From positions 16,378,001 through 16,442,000 of the forward strand of contig NC_134129.1 of NCBI RefSeq assembly GCF_040939455.1: a stretch of DNA of 64,000 nucleotides, read 5' to 3'. Below are positions 44,208 to 59,339 of the stretch, piece after piece (positions within the stretch are counted from its first letter, which is position 1; each line of letters begins with the position of its first letter). This DNA is from Microcebus murinus. Taxonomy: Eukaryota; Chordata; Mammalia; Primates; Cheirogaleidae. A program made the translations under genes and the position numbers. The notes under the pieces are model-generated. The model had not been told where the DNA came from. It saw nothing but the letters and a program-made list of their open reading frames with translations, and did not search any database.

Positions 44208-44435
44208 CGGATCAACACCTAAGTGGACACATAGGAGTAACATTTATCAGGTGTCGGGCAGGTGGAGGGGAGGGGATTGGGCATATACATACATAATGAA
44301 TGTGATGTGCACCAACTGGGGGATGGGCACACTTGAAGCTCTGACTCAAGGAGGGAAGGGGGCAAAGGGCAATATACGTAACCTTAACATTTGTACCCCC
44401 ACAATATGCTGGAAAAAAATAAAATAAAATAAAAT
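43807..44435 (+). mobile_element. Young-looking L1 retrotransposon, 5'-truncated
   Basis: 629 bases: the end of ORF2, a short 3' UTR and an (AAAAT)n tail. Perfect 14-base target duplication AAAAACAGCTTGAT at 43793-43806 and 44436-44449. The 3' UTR is shared with the older copy at 5285-5887, defining a lineage L1 family. Confidence 0.93.
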
Positions 44436-44680
44436 AAAAACAGCTTGATGGTAAGCCAGTATGCATTTATAGGAATCTCACTGTAGCTTTATCTAGGGGT
44501 CCGCAACTGACAAGGTTAATTCAGTCCTGAAAGTGCCCATCTCCAAGCATGCACCCTGATACCCTTATTTCCCATTCAGTGCATCATTGCAAAATGGTCT
44601 TGTGGCTTGGCCATAGTCTATAGAAGGACTGAACTAGGAGCTTCGAGACAGCATTTCTAATTGATGTTAAGTCGTCTGTG

Positions 44681-44885
44681 TATCCAACATGTCTACTGAA
44701 TGTCTACTATGGAGCAGGGATTGTGCTAGTCTTTAGAAGCATAATGATAGCCCCTGCCCTAGTGGAGCTTCGGTTATGCTTCTAATTAGCAGTGAGCTCT
44801 GGGCAGGTTTTCCTTGTCTGTAAATGAAAGGACTTGGACTGGATGTTCTCCATGGGTCCTTTACAACTGGAATATTCTAATCCTG
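44681..44885 (-). repeat. L2-like end plus MIR-type fragment
   Basis: GAATGTCTACTATGGAGCAG, GATTGTGCTAGTCTTTAGAA and CCCCTGCCCTAGTGGAGCTT are antisense L2. GGACTTGGACTGGATGTTCT, CCATGGGTCCTTTACAACTG after it resembles the tail of MIR-type SINEs in sense. Confidence 0.5.
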
Positions 44886-45086
44886 AAAGCAGAGAGTTCC
44901 CTGGCATCTGTGAGAGGAACTGACGAGCAACTCAAGCAGTATGGAAGAAATTCATCGCAACAACAGTTTAACAGAAAGAACTTTGGTTTGGGGGAGTTGT
45001 TGTTTTTCTGGGGGTGATAGCTTACTTTTTTGGAAAATTTTATGGAACTTTTCCTGAGAAGGAGAAAGATAAAATTCAAAACTTTA

Positions 45087-45418
45087 GGCCAGGCGAGGTG
45101 GCTCACGCCTGTAATCCTAGCACTCTGGGAGGCCGAGGCGGGCAGATTGCTCAAGGTCAGGAATACGAAAGCAGCCTGAGCAAGAGCAAGACCCGTCTCT
45201 ACTGTAAATAGAAAGAAATTAATTGGACAACTAATACATATATCCAAAAAATTAGCCGGGCATGGTGGCGCATGCCTGTAGACCCAGCTACTCGGGAGGC
45301 TGAGGCAGGAGGATCGCTTGAGCCCAGGAGATTGAGGTTGCTGTGAGCTAGGCTGACGCCACAGCACTCACTCTAGCCTGGGCAACAAAGTGAGACTCTG
45401 TTTCAAAAACAAACAAAA
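45087..45418 (+). mobile_element. Alu SINE, sense
   Basis: Complete long-linker Alu from GGCCAGGCGAGG. AAAACTTTA flanks it (45078-45086 and about 45418-45426). An antisense frame of 168 codons (44861-45367) runs through this Alu and is not a gene. Confidence 0.95.
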
Positions 45419-45429
45419 AAAACTTTAAG

Positions 45430-48880
<3,451 letters not shown>

Positions 48881-49212
48881 AAATAATTCTCACATTCCAA
48901 CTTTATGCCAGGCACTCGGGATAAAGCAGTGAATAAAAATAGCAAAATCTCGACACGTACACAGCTTATAATTGTTGTTTTGTCGTTGTTACTTAACATT
49001 AAGAAGAAAAACTTTCCTTGCATTTTTTTCTAGGTGACCAATCTGTCTCTTAAGTATTATCTCACTTCTGTTTGGATCTCTCAATGGCTCTATGAGGTAG
49101 CTTGGCAGGGATTGATCCCTCCCCTTTAGAGATCAGAAAAAAGTTGAAACTTGCCAGTCACACAGAGGGACATTCAAAACCAGGTCTGCTAACTCCAAGA
49201 CCCAACCCTTCT
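48881..49212 (-). repeat. L2-like end and MIR, antisense
   Basis: ACTTTATGCCAGGCACTCGG and ATAAAGCAGTGAATAAAAAT are L2-like. GGCTCTATGAGGTAGCTTGG, CACACAGAGGGACATTCAAA and CCAGGTCTGCTAACTCCAAG give an antisense MIR at 49060-49212. Confidence 0.6.
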
Positions 49213-50060
49213 CTGTTAGACCCTTCTCTCAATTAGGTATTTTCACTTTATTTTCTGACCTCCCAATTGCTGGATGGGAAAAGATAAGCAGCTTTTTATG
49301 ACATTATAGATATAGATACTCAGATTTCTTAGAAAACTAAGCAAACGGAGGAATAATCAGAATACAGGGGTTTTTTTTTGTTTGTTTTTTGTTTTGACAA
49401 CTGCCTGATTTCCTGTGAGTTTCCACAGGCCTTGGAGACTGTGGGTGAGGCTTATGGGTCAAGAAGGACGGAAAGATACTGTGTCCTTTTTCCTTGTCAC
49501 CATCGATTTAAAAAATTCAGTGCCCCCTGTAAAAGAAAATAACCTTTTTCAATGTTTGTTCCTTTTTCCGTGCATCTCTCCCTAGTTAACATTTGACGTT
49601 CTTTTGCAGTTCCACCTCCTTTCCCAACCTACCAGGGTTAATATTTTTCCTACCCCCAAAGCTCACAGAACAAGAAACGCTAGGAGGAGAAGGGTTCGTG
49701 ACAACCCCACAAATCACTGCACGACATCCCCAGTGGCATCAGCCATCGCGCTCTGTGACACATGGACCTGTGACCCCTCTTCATTTTTCACGCCAGGGTG
49801 CTGGCATCCAGTCGCCCGGGTGGAATCAGCTCGGTAATGCATTCCATCTGCTGGCTTGGCACCGGTCGCCAGAGAGTGTCACCTGGGTTCTGTCTTATGC
49901 TCCCCAGGGCCAAGGCTAGAGGGGCTACAGAAGATAACTCCCATATTCTTCCGTCAACACGGTTTACTTCACAGGAGCAAAGCAAGAGTTTGCTGAAAAA
50001 GAAATTTACCAGGGGGAAAAAAAAGTCTATCGAAGGTTCAGAAATGCATTTCCCTGCCAT
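49213..50060. other. Apparently unique sequence
   Basis: Open frames of 108, 100 and 109 codons overlap on both strands at 49593-50117 in GC-richer DNA; none has a recognisable domain. No repeat identified. Confidence 0.35.
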
Positions 50061-50270
50061 CTCTCTTCCTTTACCTTTTCCCCACATCTTCAAACCCTGA
50101 TAGATCTTAAATGTCACCTTCTCTAAGGAGCTTTTTTCCCAACACCCTGGAGAACTTGTCTCTTACTGCACTGCACCCCCGTTATTTATTTGTGTTTTCC
50201 TCTCCCCCACTAGACTGTAAACTCTTCAAACGAGAGCAGGCACAGTATCTTTTAAAGTTCATAACATACA
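50061..50270 (+). repeat. L2 LINE 3' region, sense
   Basis: TTAAATGTCACCTTCTCTAA, GGAGCTTTTTTCCCAACACC and CCCACTAGACTGTAAACTCT are the classic sense L2 order. Confidence 0.75.
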
Positions 50271-50870
50271 GTATATTTCCGTTCAGGAAATGATTTGCAA
50301 GTTTAGAAAAAAAAAAATAGCCATCTCTGTTAGTTTTAAACTAAACCTACAGGAATAAATTCTGTTGAAAGTTACTATTATAAAAATTGTAGTAGTTAAA
50401 AATGTTTTTCCCTTTTATGAAACGTTAGGAATGGGAAGTTCAGTGTTTTGGGTTCTAGGATATCATTTTAAAGAACAATTAAAATTTTTTGTTGTTGGAA
50501 ACCAGCAAGATATTTAAAACTATTCAATATCATTTAAAATTGACCCCCAGACACTTGACAGCTCCATCATCAATTAAATGGCCCAATTAGTTCATGTTTA
50601 TCTTTCTAGAATGGGTTTCAAAATTTCACATTATTAGTATATCATCATCTAAGTGATGTACATACTTAGTCATGGTAGAAATTATTTCTGAAAGATTGTA
50701 AGACTTTTTTTTAACCTATTGCTTTGATGCTGACATGGGCAGTTTAGGGAGAAATGATGAGGTAGCTGCAGGGGCAGTAGAAGCAAGAGTATCTGGGGCA
50801 AAAATTTGACTTGAACAAAAGCCAAACCATCCACCTGGCATTAAGACCCCCCCACACCAAATTTACATCA
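50271..50870. other. AT-rich apparently unique sequence
   Basis: No gene or repeat recognised. Confidence 0.4.
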
Positions 50871-50884
50871 AAAGGCAGGAACAG

Positions 50885-51209
50885 GCCGGGCACGGTGGCT
50901 CACGCCTGTAATCCTAGCACTCTGGGAGGCCGAGGTGGGTGGATCACTCAAGGTCAGGAGTTCGAAACCAGCCTGAGCAAGAGCAAGACCCCATCTCTAC
51001 TATAAATAGAAAGAAATGAATTGGCCAACTAAAACTATATAGAAAAAATTAGCCAGGCATGGTGGCACATGCCTGTAGTCCCAGCTACTCGGGAGGCTGA
51101 GGCAGGAGGATCGCTTGAGCCCAGGAGTTGGAGGTTGCTGTGAGCGAGGCTGACGCCACGGCACTCTAGCCTGGGCAACAAAGTGAGACTCTGTCTCAAA
51201 AAAGAAAAG
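50885..51209 (+). mobile_element. Alu SINE, sense
   Basis: Complete long-linker Alu from GGCCGGGCACGG. Perfect 14-base target duplication AAAGGCAGGAACAG at 50871-50884 and 51210-51223. Confidence 0.96.
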
Positions 51210-51223
51210 AAAGGCAGGAACAG

Positions 51224-52590
51224 GTAGTCATGATTGGCTCCCATCTGAGCATGACCTAGACAGGCAAGCTCCATCTTCTTTAATGCATGGTTCCTACAAC
51301 CATACGTGGGACATCTTCAGGGGCCAGATGTGGCCGTGGCTCATGTCACTTGTACCCACAGTCACATGGCCCTTCCTATTTGCAGGGGAGGCTGGAAACC
51401 TGGGCTAGCCGTGTGCCCAGGAAGAAGAAGAAAGGATCTGGTGCACAGGTATCTAGTCTTCGAGATTTGAAGTCATCTTTTAGGAAACTTTGTTCATGCA
51501 TAGAGTCGTGGGAGTGGACTGGAAGATTCAAACACCAGAGCTATTTGAAGGAGCAGGATTTAGGGACTGATCGGATGGGGGAGTAGGAAGACAGATGATA
51601 GCACTGACAGTTTCCTGACCTTTCCCTGTCTCTGTCCTTCCAAGCCGCTCTGCAAATCATTTCTATAAAGCAACTTGATGAGGCTCTGATTAGTTTGTCT
51701 GTTGCAAAGCTCCTGAAACAGGGACCCATTAACTCACAAGATGTGTGTAAACTAACTGGCTTTTCACATCCCCTCTAGACTGTATGCATGTTCAGAGGGA
51801 CCACAGTCTGATTTGAAAGAGAATATCTATCATCTAATTAATGTGAATTAACATCGCAAGCCCAGTACTGTTCCAGACCCATTAAAAGTCATGAAATGAC
51901 ATGCTAATTTCGTGTGTGGGCACCGGAAGAGCCATTACCTCTTCAAAAATAGTTGGAAAAGGAAAGAATGAGCCGGGACGGGGCTGGTTGCTAATGGTTT
52001 TGGCGTGGGAGCAGAGGACGGCATTGCAATTCTTGGCTCCGAGGTGGGGTCAGAAAGATCAGTAGCCCGGCGCTGACCTTTGTGTTTGGAATCTTTCAGA
52101 TTGACTCACCAGACTCTTGTGCTTTGGTGAGCCAAAGCACAGAAATGGAGAAAGAGGTCTCTGTGCCTGAACTTTAAACCTCCCGAGGAACTCGTCCTTT
52201 GCGATAATAATTAGCACTGCTTGGGATCCAAACCAGAGTAGTCACCTAAGACCTACCATATTAATCTAAATTAAATCAAGAAGTGACCACCAGAGAGCCC
52301 GCTGGGAAAATCACAGTGTGCAACTGAGAAATGCAACCGCACAACTCCGTGTATGTTGTTTGTTTGGAAGTCTGTTCGGAGGTGATTTTTTTTTTTTTAA
52401 GTGATGTGTCTGATAAAATGAGAGAATTTCAGCAACATCGATATGATCACACATTTCCCATGTGCCAAGATTGTTCAAACCCCTTTGAATGCAAGTGAAA
52501 TTTTTACTACTTACTTCTTCTCCCGATGATGAAGTGATGTGTCCTTTTATAATCAGGCCAGCGATGTTTTTAAAAATTAAGTCATATCTA
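51224..52590. other. Repeat-free sequence resembling a conserved non-coding element
   Basis: About 1.3 kb with no recognised repeats. From 51770 to 52300 it has balanced composition and clustered homeodomain-like words (TCTAATTAATG at 51833, ATAATAATTAGC at 52205) and a hairpin at 52118-52141. Suggestive of an enhancer, but only on appearance. Confidence 0.35.
52118..52141. repeat. Short perfect hairpin, 10-bp arms
   Basis: TGTGCTTTGG (52118-52127) and CCAAAGCACA (52132-52141) are exact reverse complements around TGAG. Each arm holds CTTTG, the TCF/SOX-type core word, in opposite orientation. Confidence 0.85.
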
Positions 52591-53040
52591 TTTTTGGTAG
52601 AAAACCATGAAAACAAAAATTTTAAATCAACTTTAATACCATCACCTGGATGTAAATCACTGTAAACATTTTGGCATGTCTCTTTCAATTCACAGGCATG
52701 AATATATAAGAATATACATATACCGACATAATCAAGGTTTTTTTTTTTTTTTTTTTTTGTAACAACTTGGATGGAAATAATCAAGGTTTTAAATACAAAT
52801 TAACCTTTTATACTTCCCAAGTTCATTGTTTTCAAAAATTTATTTTTAAGAGTTATATTCTGAGATTTACTATTATTTATCTAAGCACTTTCCTATTTTT
52901 GTACATTTCGGTTGTTTCTAGCTTTTGACCACCCTTGTGCATAAATCTTTATCCTTATCTTTGATGACTTCCTTAGGATAAATTCCTCGAAATGAAACTA
53001 CGAGGTCAAAGGTTATAATCCTTTTTAAGGCTCCTGATAT
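52591..53040 (-). mobile_element. Old L1 (L1M-type) fragment, antisense
   Basis: CATCACCTGGATGTAAATCA, ATTTTGGCATGTCTCTTTCA, GGTTGTTTCTAGCTTTTGAC and AAATTCCTCGAAATGAAACT match antisense old L1 3' sequences. It hosts the small insertion at 52742-52776. Confidence 0.5.
52742..52776 (-). mobile_element. Micro-retroinsertion: 18 nt plus poly-A with 14-bp target duplication
   Basis: On the minus strand the insert reads TTCCATCCAAGTTGTTAC followed by about 17 A. ATAATCAAGGTTTT flanks it at 52728-52741 and 52777-52790. The minus-strand junction TTT/AAAACC fits the L1 endonuclease cleavage pattern. So it looks like a target-primed insertion truncated to almost nothing but the tail. Confidence 0.75.
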
Positions 53041-53890
53041 CTGTGGGTCACATTGGACCCCGGGAAATTTGCTACAGTTTATTCTCATCTTCTGGGTAGG
53101 TGAGTCCTGTCTGACCAAACTGATGTCAACATTGAGCATTATTCTCTGCTCACCAAGTGGGAACTGGACGCGCTATGAGCTCTTGTAGCTTTATGAGCTG
53201 GTGCGCTTAAGAGCTGGCCATCTCCAATGCATGCTATGAAGGGCCATGACAGCACACCGGACTGTGGCTGTCCTTAGGCTAAAGGCTGACAAGGGTGTAC
53301 ACAGACTGTCCAACGTGCGTCCTGTGTTAACACACGCATTACATTGTTCTTGGTGAACGAGGTCAAGCTGGTGTGAGTCTTGTCCCATTTAGACGTCCCA
53401 CGCATCCTTTGGGAGGGTTTTGTGTTTGGTCCCCAGAGCTGATGTGCTGGGTCTCTGTCCCAGAAATGTCTGTCTGGCCATAAAGGGAACTCCAAGCGTG
53501 AAAACCACACCTCACGGGCCCAGTGGCGTTTTCCTGCTGACAGAGAATTGATTGACTAAATGTAAATCACTGTGACTTGAGTGATTCTGTCCACTCAGGA
53601 TGAATTGCAGAGAAATCACCAGAAGGAAATTGGCCTGTGAAGTGTAAGAGCATCGGATTATTGCCGTCAGGAGCAATGCTTGTCAGGAGGATTGCATTGT
53701 CTTTTTTTTTGCCTTATTTTGGATCTCATGTTATTTGGAGCAATATTGGATTTGCTGGAATCTCTGAGTGTACATGCTCTACTTATTTCCTTTTTCGTTG
53801 TAGTCAACTATGAACAATACAATTTCTAGTAGTTATAGTTTGTAATGCTTGGTTTATTCTGTAACAATATCAAACTTCAACCAGCTTTTT
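53041..53890. other. Apparently unique sequence
   Basis: No gene or repeat recognised; frames below 80 codons. Confidence 0.4.
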
Positions 53891-54195
53891 CTTAGGTGCT
53901 TGATAGTGTTACAGGAATTAATTGAATCATTCAACAAATATGAGTGCCCTGGGTCAAAATAGTGATAAAACCAACAAACCTGTGCCCTCATGGAGCTGAC
54001 ATTCTGATGTGGGAAGGCAACAAACAAATACATAGCGTGTCCCATGCTGATAATAGTAATATTAGCTTTGGAGAAAAATAGAGTGAGGACAAGGACAGGG
54101 GAGGGCACAGAGCTGTTTAGAGGGTGCTTGCTATTTCATATGGGATGGTCAGGAAATGCCTATTTGATGGAGACATTTGTTTTTTGTGTTTTTTT
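53891..54195 (-). repeat. L2-like ancient repeat, antisense
   Basis: TCATTCAACAAATATGAGTG, CCTGTGCCCTCATGGAGCTG, ACATTCTGATGTGGGAAGGC and GGATGGTCAGGAAATGCC follow the antisense L2 order. Confidence 0.65.
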
Positions 54196-54200
54196 AAATT

Positions 54201-54516
54201 GAGACAGAGCCTCGCTCTGTTGCCCAGGTTAGAGTGCCATGGCGTCGGCCTAGCTCACAGCAACCTCCAACTCCTGGGCTCAAGCGATCCTCCTGCCTCA
54301 GCCTCCCCAGTAGCTAGGACTAAAGGCATGTGCCACCATGCCCGGCTAATTTTTCCATATATATATATTAGTTAGGCAATTAATTTCTTTCTATTTATAG
54401 TAGAGACGGGGTCTCTCTCTTGCTCAGGCTGGTTTCGAACCCCTGACCTCGAGCAATCTGCCCACCTCGGCCTCCCAAAGTGCTAGGATTACAGGCGTGA
54501 GCCACTGCGTGCAGCC
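54201..54516 (-). mobile_element. Alu SINE, antisense
   Basis: Long-linker Alu, ending GCGTGCAGCC. The tail is short and mixed. Target duplication not found. Confidence 0.93.
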
Positions 54517-54654
54517 TAAAATTTAGTTTTGAAATTATTTTCAAATCTCCCTTTAGCCAGCTGCCTCCCTGGTCTTCAACCCATAGCTCTTGGCTGATTT
54601 TTTTTTTTTTGCCATGTAGGTACTTTACATCTCTAAGAGTTTAGTTATAACAAC

Positions 54655-54860
54655 TAAAAGCCTGGTCTGATAGAGCTGGGAAGGGCCTTAGAAGTCATCT
54701 GGTCCGGCCTCTTCATTTTCCAGATAAGAGTCAGACACCCACCAGTGAGATAAAGTGACCCCCCCGGGGCTCGAACTCATGGCTGTAGAGCTGATCTCGA
54801 ATCCCGCCCCCCTATTCCCAGCCTAGCGCTCTTTACGCTACAACAAATTGCTTATTATTC
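54655..54860 (-). repeat. MIR3-like ancient repeat, antisense
   Basis: GATAGAGCTGGGAAGGGCCT, TAGAAGTCATCTGGTCCGGC, CTCGAACTCATGGCTGTAGA and CCTAGCGCTCTTTACGCTAC match the antisense order of this family. Confidence 0.65.
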
Positions 54861-55473
54861 TTCCCCCAAATTAATTTTACTAATGTTGGATATTTCGAAG
54901 TCCATGTTCTGATGGAATTTAAATAGCTTACATTTTAAAAATAAAACAAAGCTGGGTCAAATACTTTCAAACAGTTTTCCTTAGGTTTGTGAAGCCCGTA
55001 TAGTGCCTGCTATCTCATCTTGCACGTTAAATACAGATGTAAAACAGCAGCATCCCAAATGTGGGTGAGTTACCCCACTGCTTCACACAGCATGTTTTTA
55101 TTATATTTAGCTTGTTTTTATTCATTCTCTCTCTCCTTGTTTTTTCTATGTGATTGAAACGTTTTGCACGTTTATTCTAGTGGGTGAAGTGTGGTCCATG
55201 TGTTGCCATTGCATAACCACGCCCACCCTGGATCCTCACCCCCCTTATTTTGGGGGAGGCAGAAAATAGTCTATTGTGTTATAATTAGTCACTGGTGCCC
55301 ACCCAAAAGTGATTATTATGGCAAGAACTTTTGCTGCTTTTCTTTTTTAGGGGAGAGAATGAGGATGAGAACTGGAGGGAGGATAAGATTTTGATCATTT
55401 TTTTTAATGGCCTGGAATACTTGGAAAATCTTGGGAAAGATGAATGTTTTTTAGGCTCTCTTAAGAGACTTTT
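54861..55473. other. Apparently unique AT-rich sequence
   Basis: No gene or repeat recognised. Confidence 0.4.
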
Positions 55474-55489
55474 AAAAAAATCCATACAA

Positions 55490-55818
55490 GGCCGGGCGCT
55501 GTGGCTCACGCCTGTAATCCTAGCTCTTGGGAGGCCGAGGCGGGCGGATTGCTCAAGGTCAGGAGTTCAAAACCAGCCTGAGCAAGAGCGAGACCCCGTC
55601 TCTACTATAAATAGAAAGAAATCAATTGGCCAACTGATATATATATAAAAAATTAGCCGGGCATGGTGGCGCATGCCTGTAGTCCCAGCTACCAGGGAGG
55701 CTGAGGCAGAAGGATCGCTCGAGCCCAGGAGTTTGAGGTTGCTGTGAGCTAGGCTGACGCCACGGCACTCACTCTAGCCTGGGCAACAAAGCGAGACTCT
55801 GTCTCAAAAAAAAAAAAA
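55490..55818 (+). mobile_element. Alu SINE, sense
   Basis: Complete long-linker Alu from GGCCGGGCGCTG. 16-base target duplication AAAAAAATCCATACAA at 55474-55489 and 55819-55834. Confidence 0.96.
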
Positions 55819-55834
55819 AAAAAAATCCATACAA

Positions 55835-56885
55835 ACGCAGTTTAAAACTACTAATACATGTTACAAACAGGGAGAAGGATAAGTTTTCTTTCACCTCTCT
55901 TCTAATTCGAACCTCTTCCTCATCTCTTGCACAATTCATTTATTTTGTCTAGTCCAAACAGGATTTAGAAAACTCACAGCTAAAGAGCTCAAGAGGTTCA
56001 GGTAGATGAAAATATTGAAGCACTGGAGTTTTGAAAATCTGCACAAAGCTTTTGACAGCTTCTTAAAGATTCTTATTGTAACAGTATGCAGTTTGTCCAG
56101 TTTTTCCCAATCTCCTTGACCCCTGAAAAGTGAAATCGTACGGGACAGAGACGATTTTCCTGCGTCCTGCTCCTGTATGTTCTAGGAGTGGTAACCAAAA
56201 AAGCTGCATTTGTGACACGGTTTCATTGCCATGGCTCCTGACTGTAAATGCTGCAAACATGAGATTATTGGCTAGTTCAGCTTGCAAGTTAAGGAAGATT
56301 CCTGTTGGATGGGACGGTCCAAAAACCAGCACCCAAGGGAGTATTATTACCAGAGCTGCTTGGAGCAGAGTATCGTTTTCAAGAACGTTCTTATTATCCA
56401 GAGAGCTTTGTTTTATTTTACGAGGGGTTTTTAGTGGTGGCAATTGTTGTTGAATATTTTAATTTTGTGTATGTTGTGTTTAACTTTGTGTGTGTTGTTT
56501 TATTTATCTCCCCACCCCAGATGGCTGGGTAGGAAAAGGGTTATTTTTAGTGTTAGAAGCCCCTCTCTTGAGAAGCAGTCGCCGCCTTCTTTTAATTCTT
56601 CCATCACAAAAGTAGGATTTATTTTGGAACTTCAGTCAGAAACATCTGCACTTTGTGCTGGACAAACATCTGCCTTCCTGCAAGAGCTGCGGGCCTTCCT
56701 GATGTGAGATAAACCCATTTTGCTCTTTGAAAGCCTCTCATGGAAAACAGCATGTGCAAAGAGGAGCCCACTCATTCTTTAGTCCAGAGCGCCTCCTTGT
56801 GGCCTAACTTGGTTACTACATAAGAGGTGCCCTGTTGACTTGCTCTCCATTCCTCCCCTCCCCAAACTTAGTAAGTTTTTAAAGC
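55835..56885. other. Repeat-free sequence, no gene recognised
   Basis: About 1 kb without recognised repeats. Frames of 126 codons (minus, 56063-56443) and 107 codons (plus, 56130-56453) occupy the same DNA and neither resembles a known protein. Clean composition makes it a candidate conserved non-coding element. Confidence 0.35.
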
Positions 56886-56887
56886 AC

Positions 56888-57261
<374 letters not shown>

Positions 57262-57263
57262 AG

Positions 57264-57600
57264 TTTTATTTTTTTTTTTTGAGACAGAGTCTCACTCTGT
57301 TGCCCAGGCTAGAGTGAGTGCCGTGGTGTCAGCCTAGCTCACAGCAACCTCCAACTCCTGGGCTCAATGGATCCTCCTGCCTCAGCCTCCTGAGTAGCTG
57401 GGACTACAAGCATGCGCCACCACGCCCGGCTAATTTTTTTTTTCTATATATATTAATTGGCCAATTAATTTCTTTCTATTTTTAGTAGAGACGGGGTCCC
57501 GCTCTTGCTCAGGCTGGTCTCGAACCTCTGACCTTGAGCGATCCTCCCACCTCGGCCTCCCAGAGTGCTAGGATCACAGGCGTGAGCCACTTCGCTGGCC
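57264..57600 (-). mobile_element. Alu SINE, antisense, tandem neighbour
   Basis: Complete long-linker Alu, ending CTTCGCTGGCC. It sits head-to-tail with the previous Alu with no spacer beyond the tail. Confidence 0.94.
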
Positions 57601-57914
57601 AATATATTTTAATAAATATATTATTTGGCGATGTAGTGCTGATGCAAATCTCCTGGGAGCACCTGGAGCTGTATGACCATCTTGGAAGATAAGCTGGGGT
57701 GAGAAGCACTCTACTTGAGTTATTTTTCTAGTAGTGATGGAAAACGTGCCGCTGATCAGTTTTCAAAGTCTTGCCTGAACCACGTGACGACTGCCAACGT
57801 GCATTTGAGAGATTTGGCTTCTCCTGGGGAGCTCTCCTGCTGCTGCTTCCCAAGGCTGGTTTAGTTGTAACTTCTTTTTTCCTGGCTTTTCTGGTTATCC
57901 CTTTCTATAAATTC

Positions 57915-58010
57915 TTTCAGGCCACAAAGCCACCTCTGTATTCCCAATGTGCAGCACAGTGCTTGGCACATAGTAGGTCTCCAGTCACCCCCAGTACGTG
58001 CTGGAGGAAA
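57915..58010 (+). repeat. L2/MIR-type 3' end, sense
   Basis: CACCTCTGTATTCCCAATGT, AGCACAGTGCTTGGCACATA and GTAGGTCTCCAGTCA are the familiar L2 3' terminus. Confidence 0.7.
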
Positions 58011-58484
58011 GACGGGTGTGCGAGGACCAGGGCTGAGATGGATCAGAGGCATAAGATCCATCATCTTGGCCTGTGTCCCACCATCCAAGTACATGGTTAG
58101 CCTTTATTACTGTGTTTTTCTGTACTTAACTGTTAAAATTGCCTTAAATATAGTGAGCTTTGCTTAATGAGGAACTGAGGCAGCACATAGCAGACACTGT
58201 GATAAAGCTGGACGTTGTACATAGCTCCTTTCCTCCCTCCTGATGTGCTGGCTTTCGGTTTGTTTTGCTAAATCATTAGTTTGTAATGTCTACTTTTTAT
58301 TCAAAACATCTGCCACCAGATCCTATACCAATAACATTTTCTAGTGGCTACTCTAAGTTTGGAGCAAAAATATTCCTAGGTACCCTAACGGCAGGGAATG
58401 CTGAGTTATGCATTGTCACAGAGGAGGGATCCCTGACAAGTTTTTGATTGTCACCTTACCATGTGCATCAAAATGTGTTATGTA
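58011..58484. other. Apparently unique sequence
   Basis: No gene or repeat recognised. Confidence 0.4.
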
Positions 58485-58495
58485 GAACACTTTTT

Positions 58496-58830
58496 TTGTT
58501 TGTTTTTTGAGACAGAGTCTCATTCTGTTGCCCAGGCTAGAGTGAGTGCCGTGGCATCAGCCTCACTCACAGCAACCTCAAACTCCTGGGCTCAATTGAT
58601 CCTCCTGCCTCAGCCTCTCGAGTAGCTGGGACTACAGGCATGCGCCACCATGCCCGGCTAATTTTTTCTATATATATTTTTAGTTGGCCAATTAATTTCT
58701 TTCTGTTTTTAGTAGAGACGGGGTCTCGCTCTTGCTCAGGCTGGTTTCGAACTCCTGACCTTGAGCGATCCTCCTGCCTCAGCCTCCCAGAGTGCTAGGA
58801 TGACAGGTGTGAGCCACCACGCGCCCGGCC
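58496..58830 (-). mobile_element. Alu SINE, antisense
   Basis: Complete long-linker Alu ending GCGCCCGGCC. GAACACTTTTT flanks it (58485-58495, 58834-58844). Confidence 0.95.
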
Positions 58831-58884
58831 ATTGAACACTTTTTATTCAAGACACATTTGAGATTTGAGCTGTATCCCGCCAAA

Positions 58885-59075
58885 CATGTATTCATTCAAC
58901 AAACATTTATTGATCAGCTATGTGCTTGGTGTGATATTAGGGTTATGGAAATAGATAAGACAGTCCTTCCTGGACCTCGCAGGGAGCCCCAGTGTGCTCT
59001 GTGTTGTGACTGAGAAATGCACGCAGAGAGCTGAGCTGGCAGTGGAGAGAGCACTGCATCTGAATACGGTGCTTG
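58885..59075 (-). repeat. L2-like ancient repeat, antisense
   Basis: ATTCATTCAACAAACATTTA, TTGATCAGCTATGTGCTTGG and AGATAAGACAGTCCTTCCTG give an antisense L2 3' end. Confidence 0.65.
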
Positions 59076-59339
59076 GTAAATGCTGCGTGAATCGAACACA
59101 GCCCCTTCTCACGGTAAGCGGATCACCTTTGGTTATCGCAAAGCAGAACTGAGAATAGCATCTTGGAAGACAAGCAAGAATAGCTGCACACGTAACATTA
59201 CACACCACTCTTAAAAATGTTCACTTGGACAAGGCAAGTGAAGAATGCTTGGATTTTAGGTGTGGCCGGTGGAAATCAGAGAGTGACTATAACCCCTGTC
59301 TTACCTCTGTCCGGTGGGGATTACTGACTTTGACTTTTG

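Noticed and set aside
43741..44450. Possible functional L1-encoded reverse transcriptase
   Set aside because: Only the C-terminal part of ORF2 is present; the catalytic domains are missing through 5' truncation.
44491..44520. AGGGGTCCGCAACTGAC as a second hAT end
   Set aside because: No complementary terminus or 8-bp duplication nearby.
44861..45367. 168-codon minus-strand frame
   Set aside because: Two thirds of it is antisense Alu text ([10 protein letters not shown] and similar), which recurs at more than ten places in the window.
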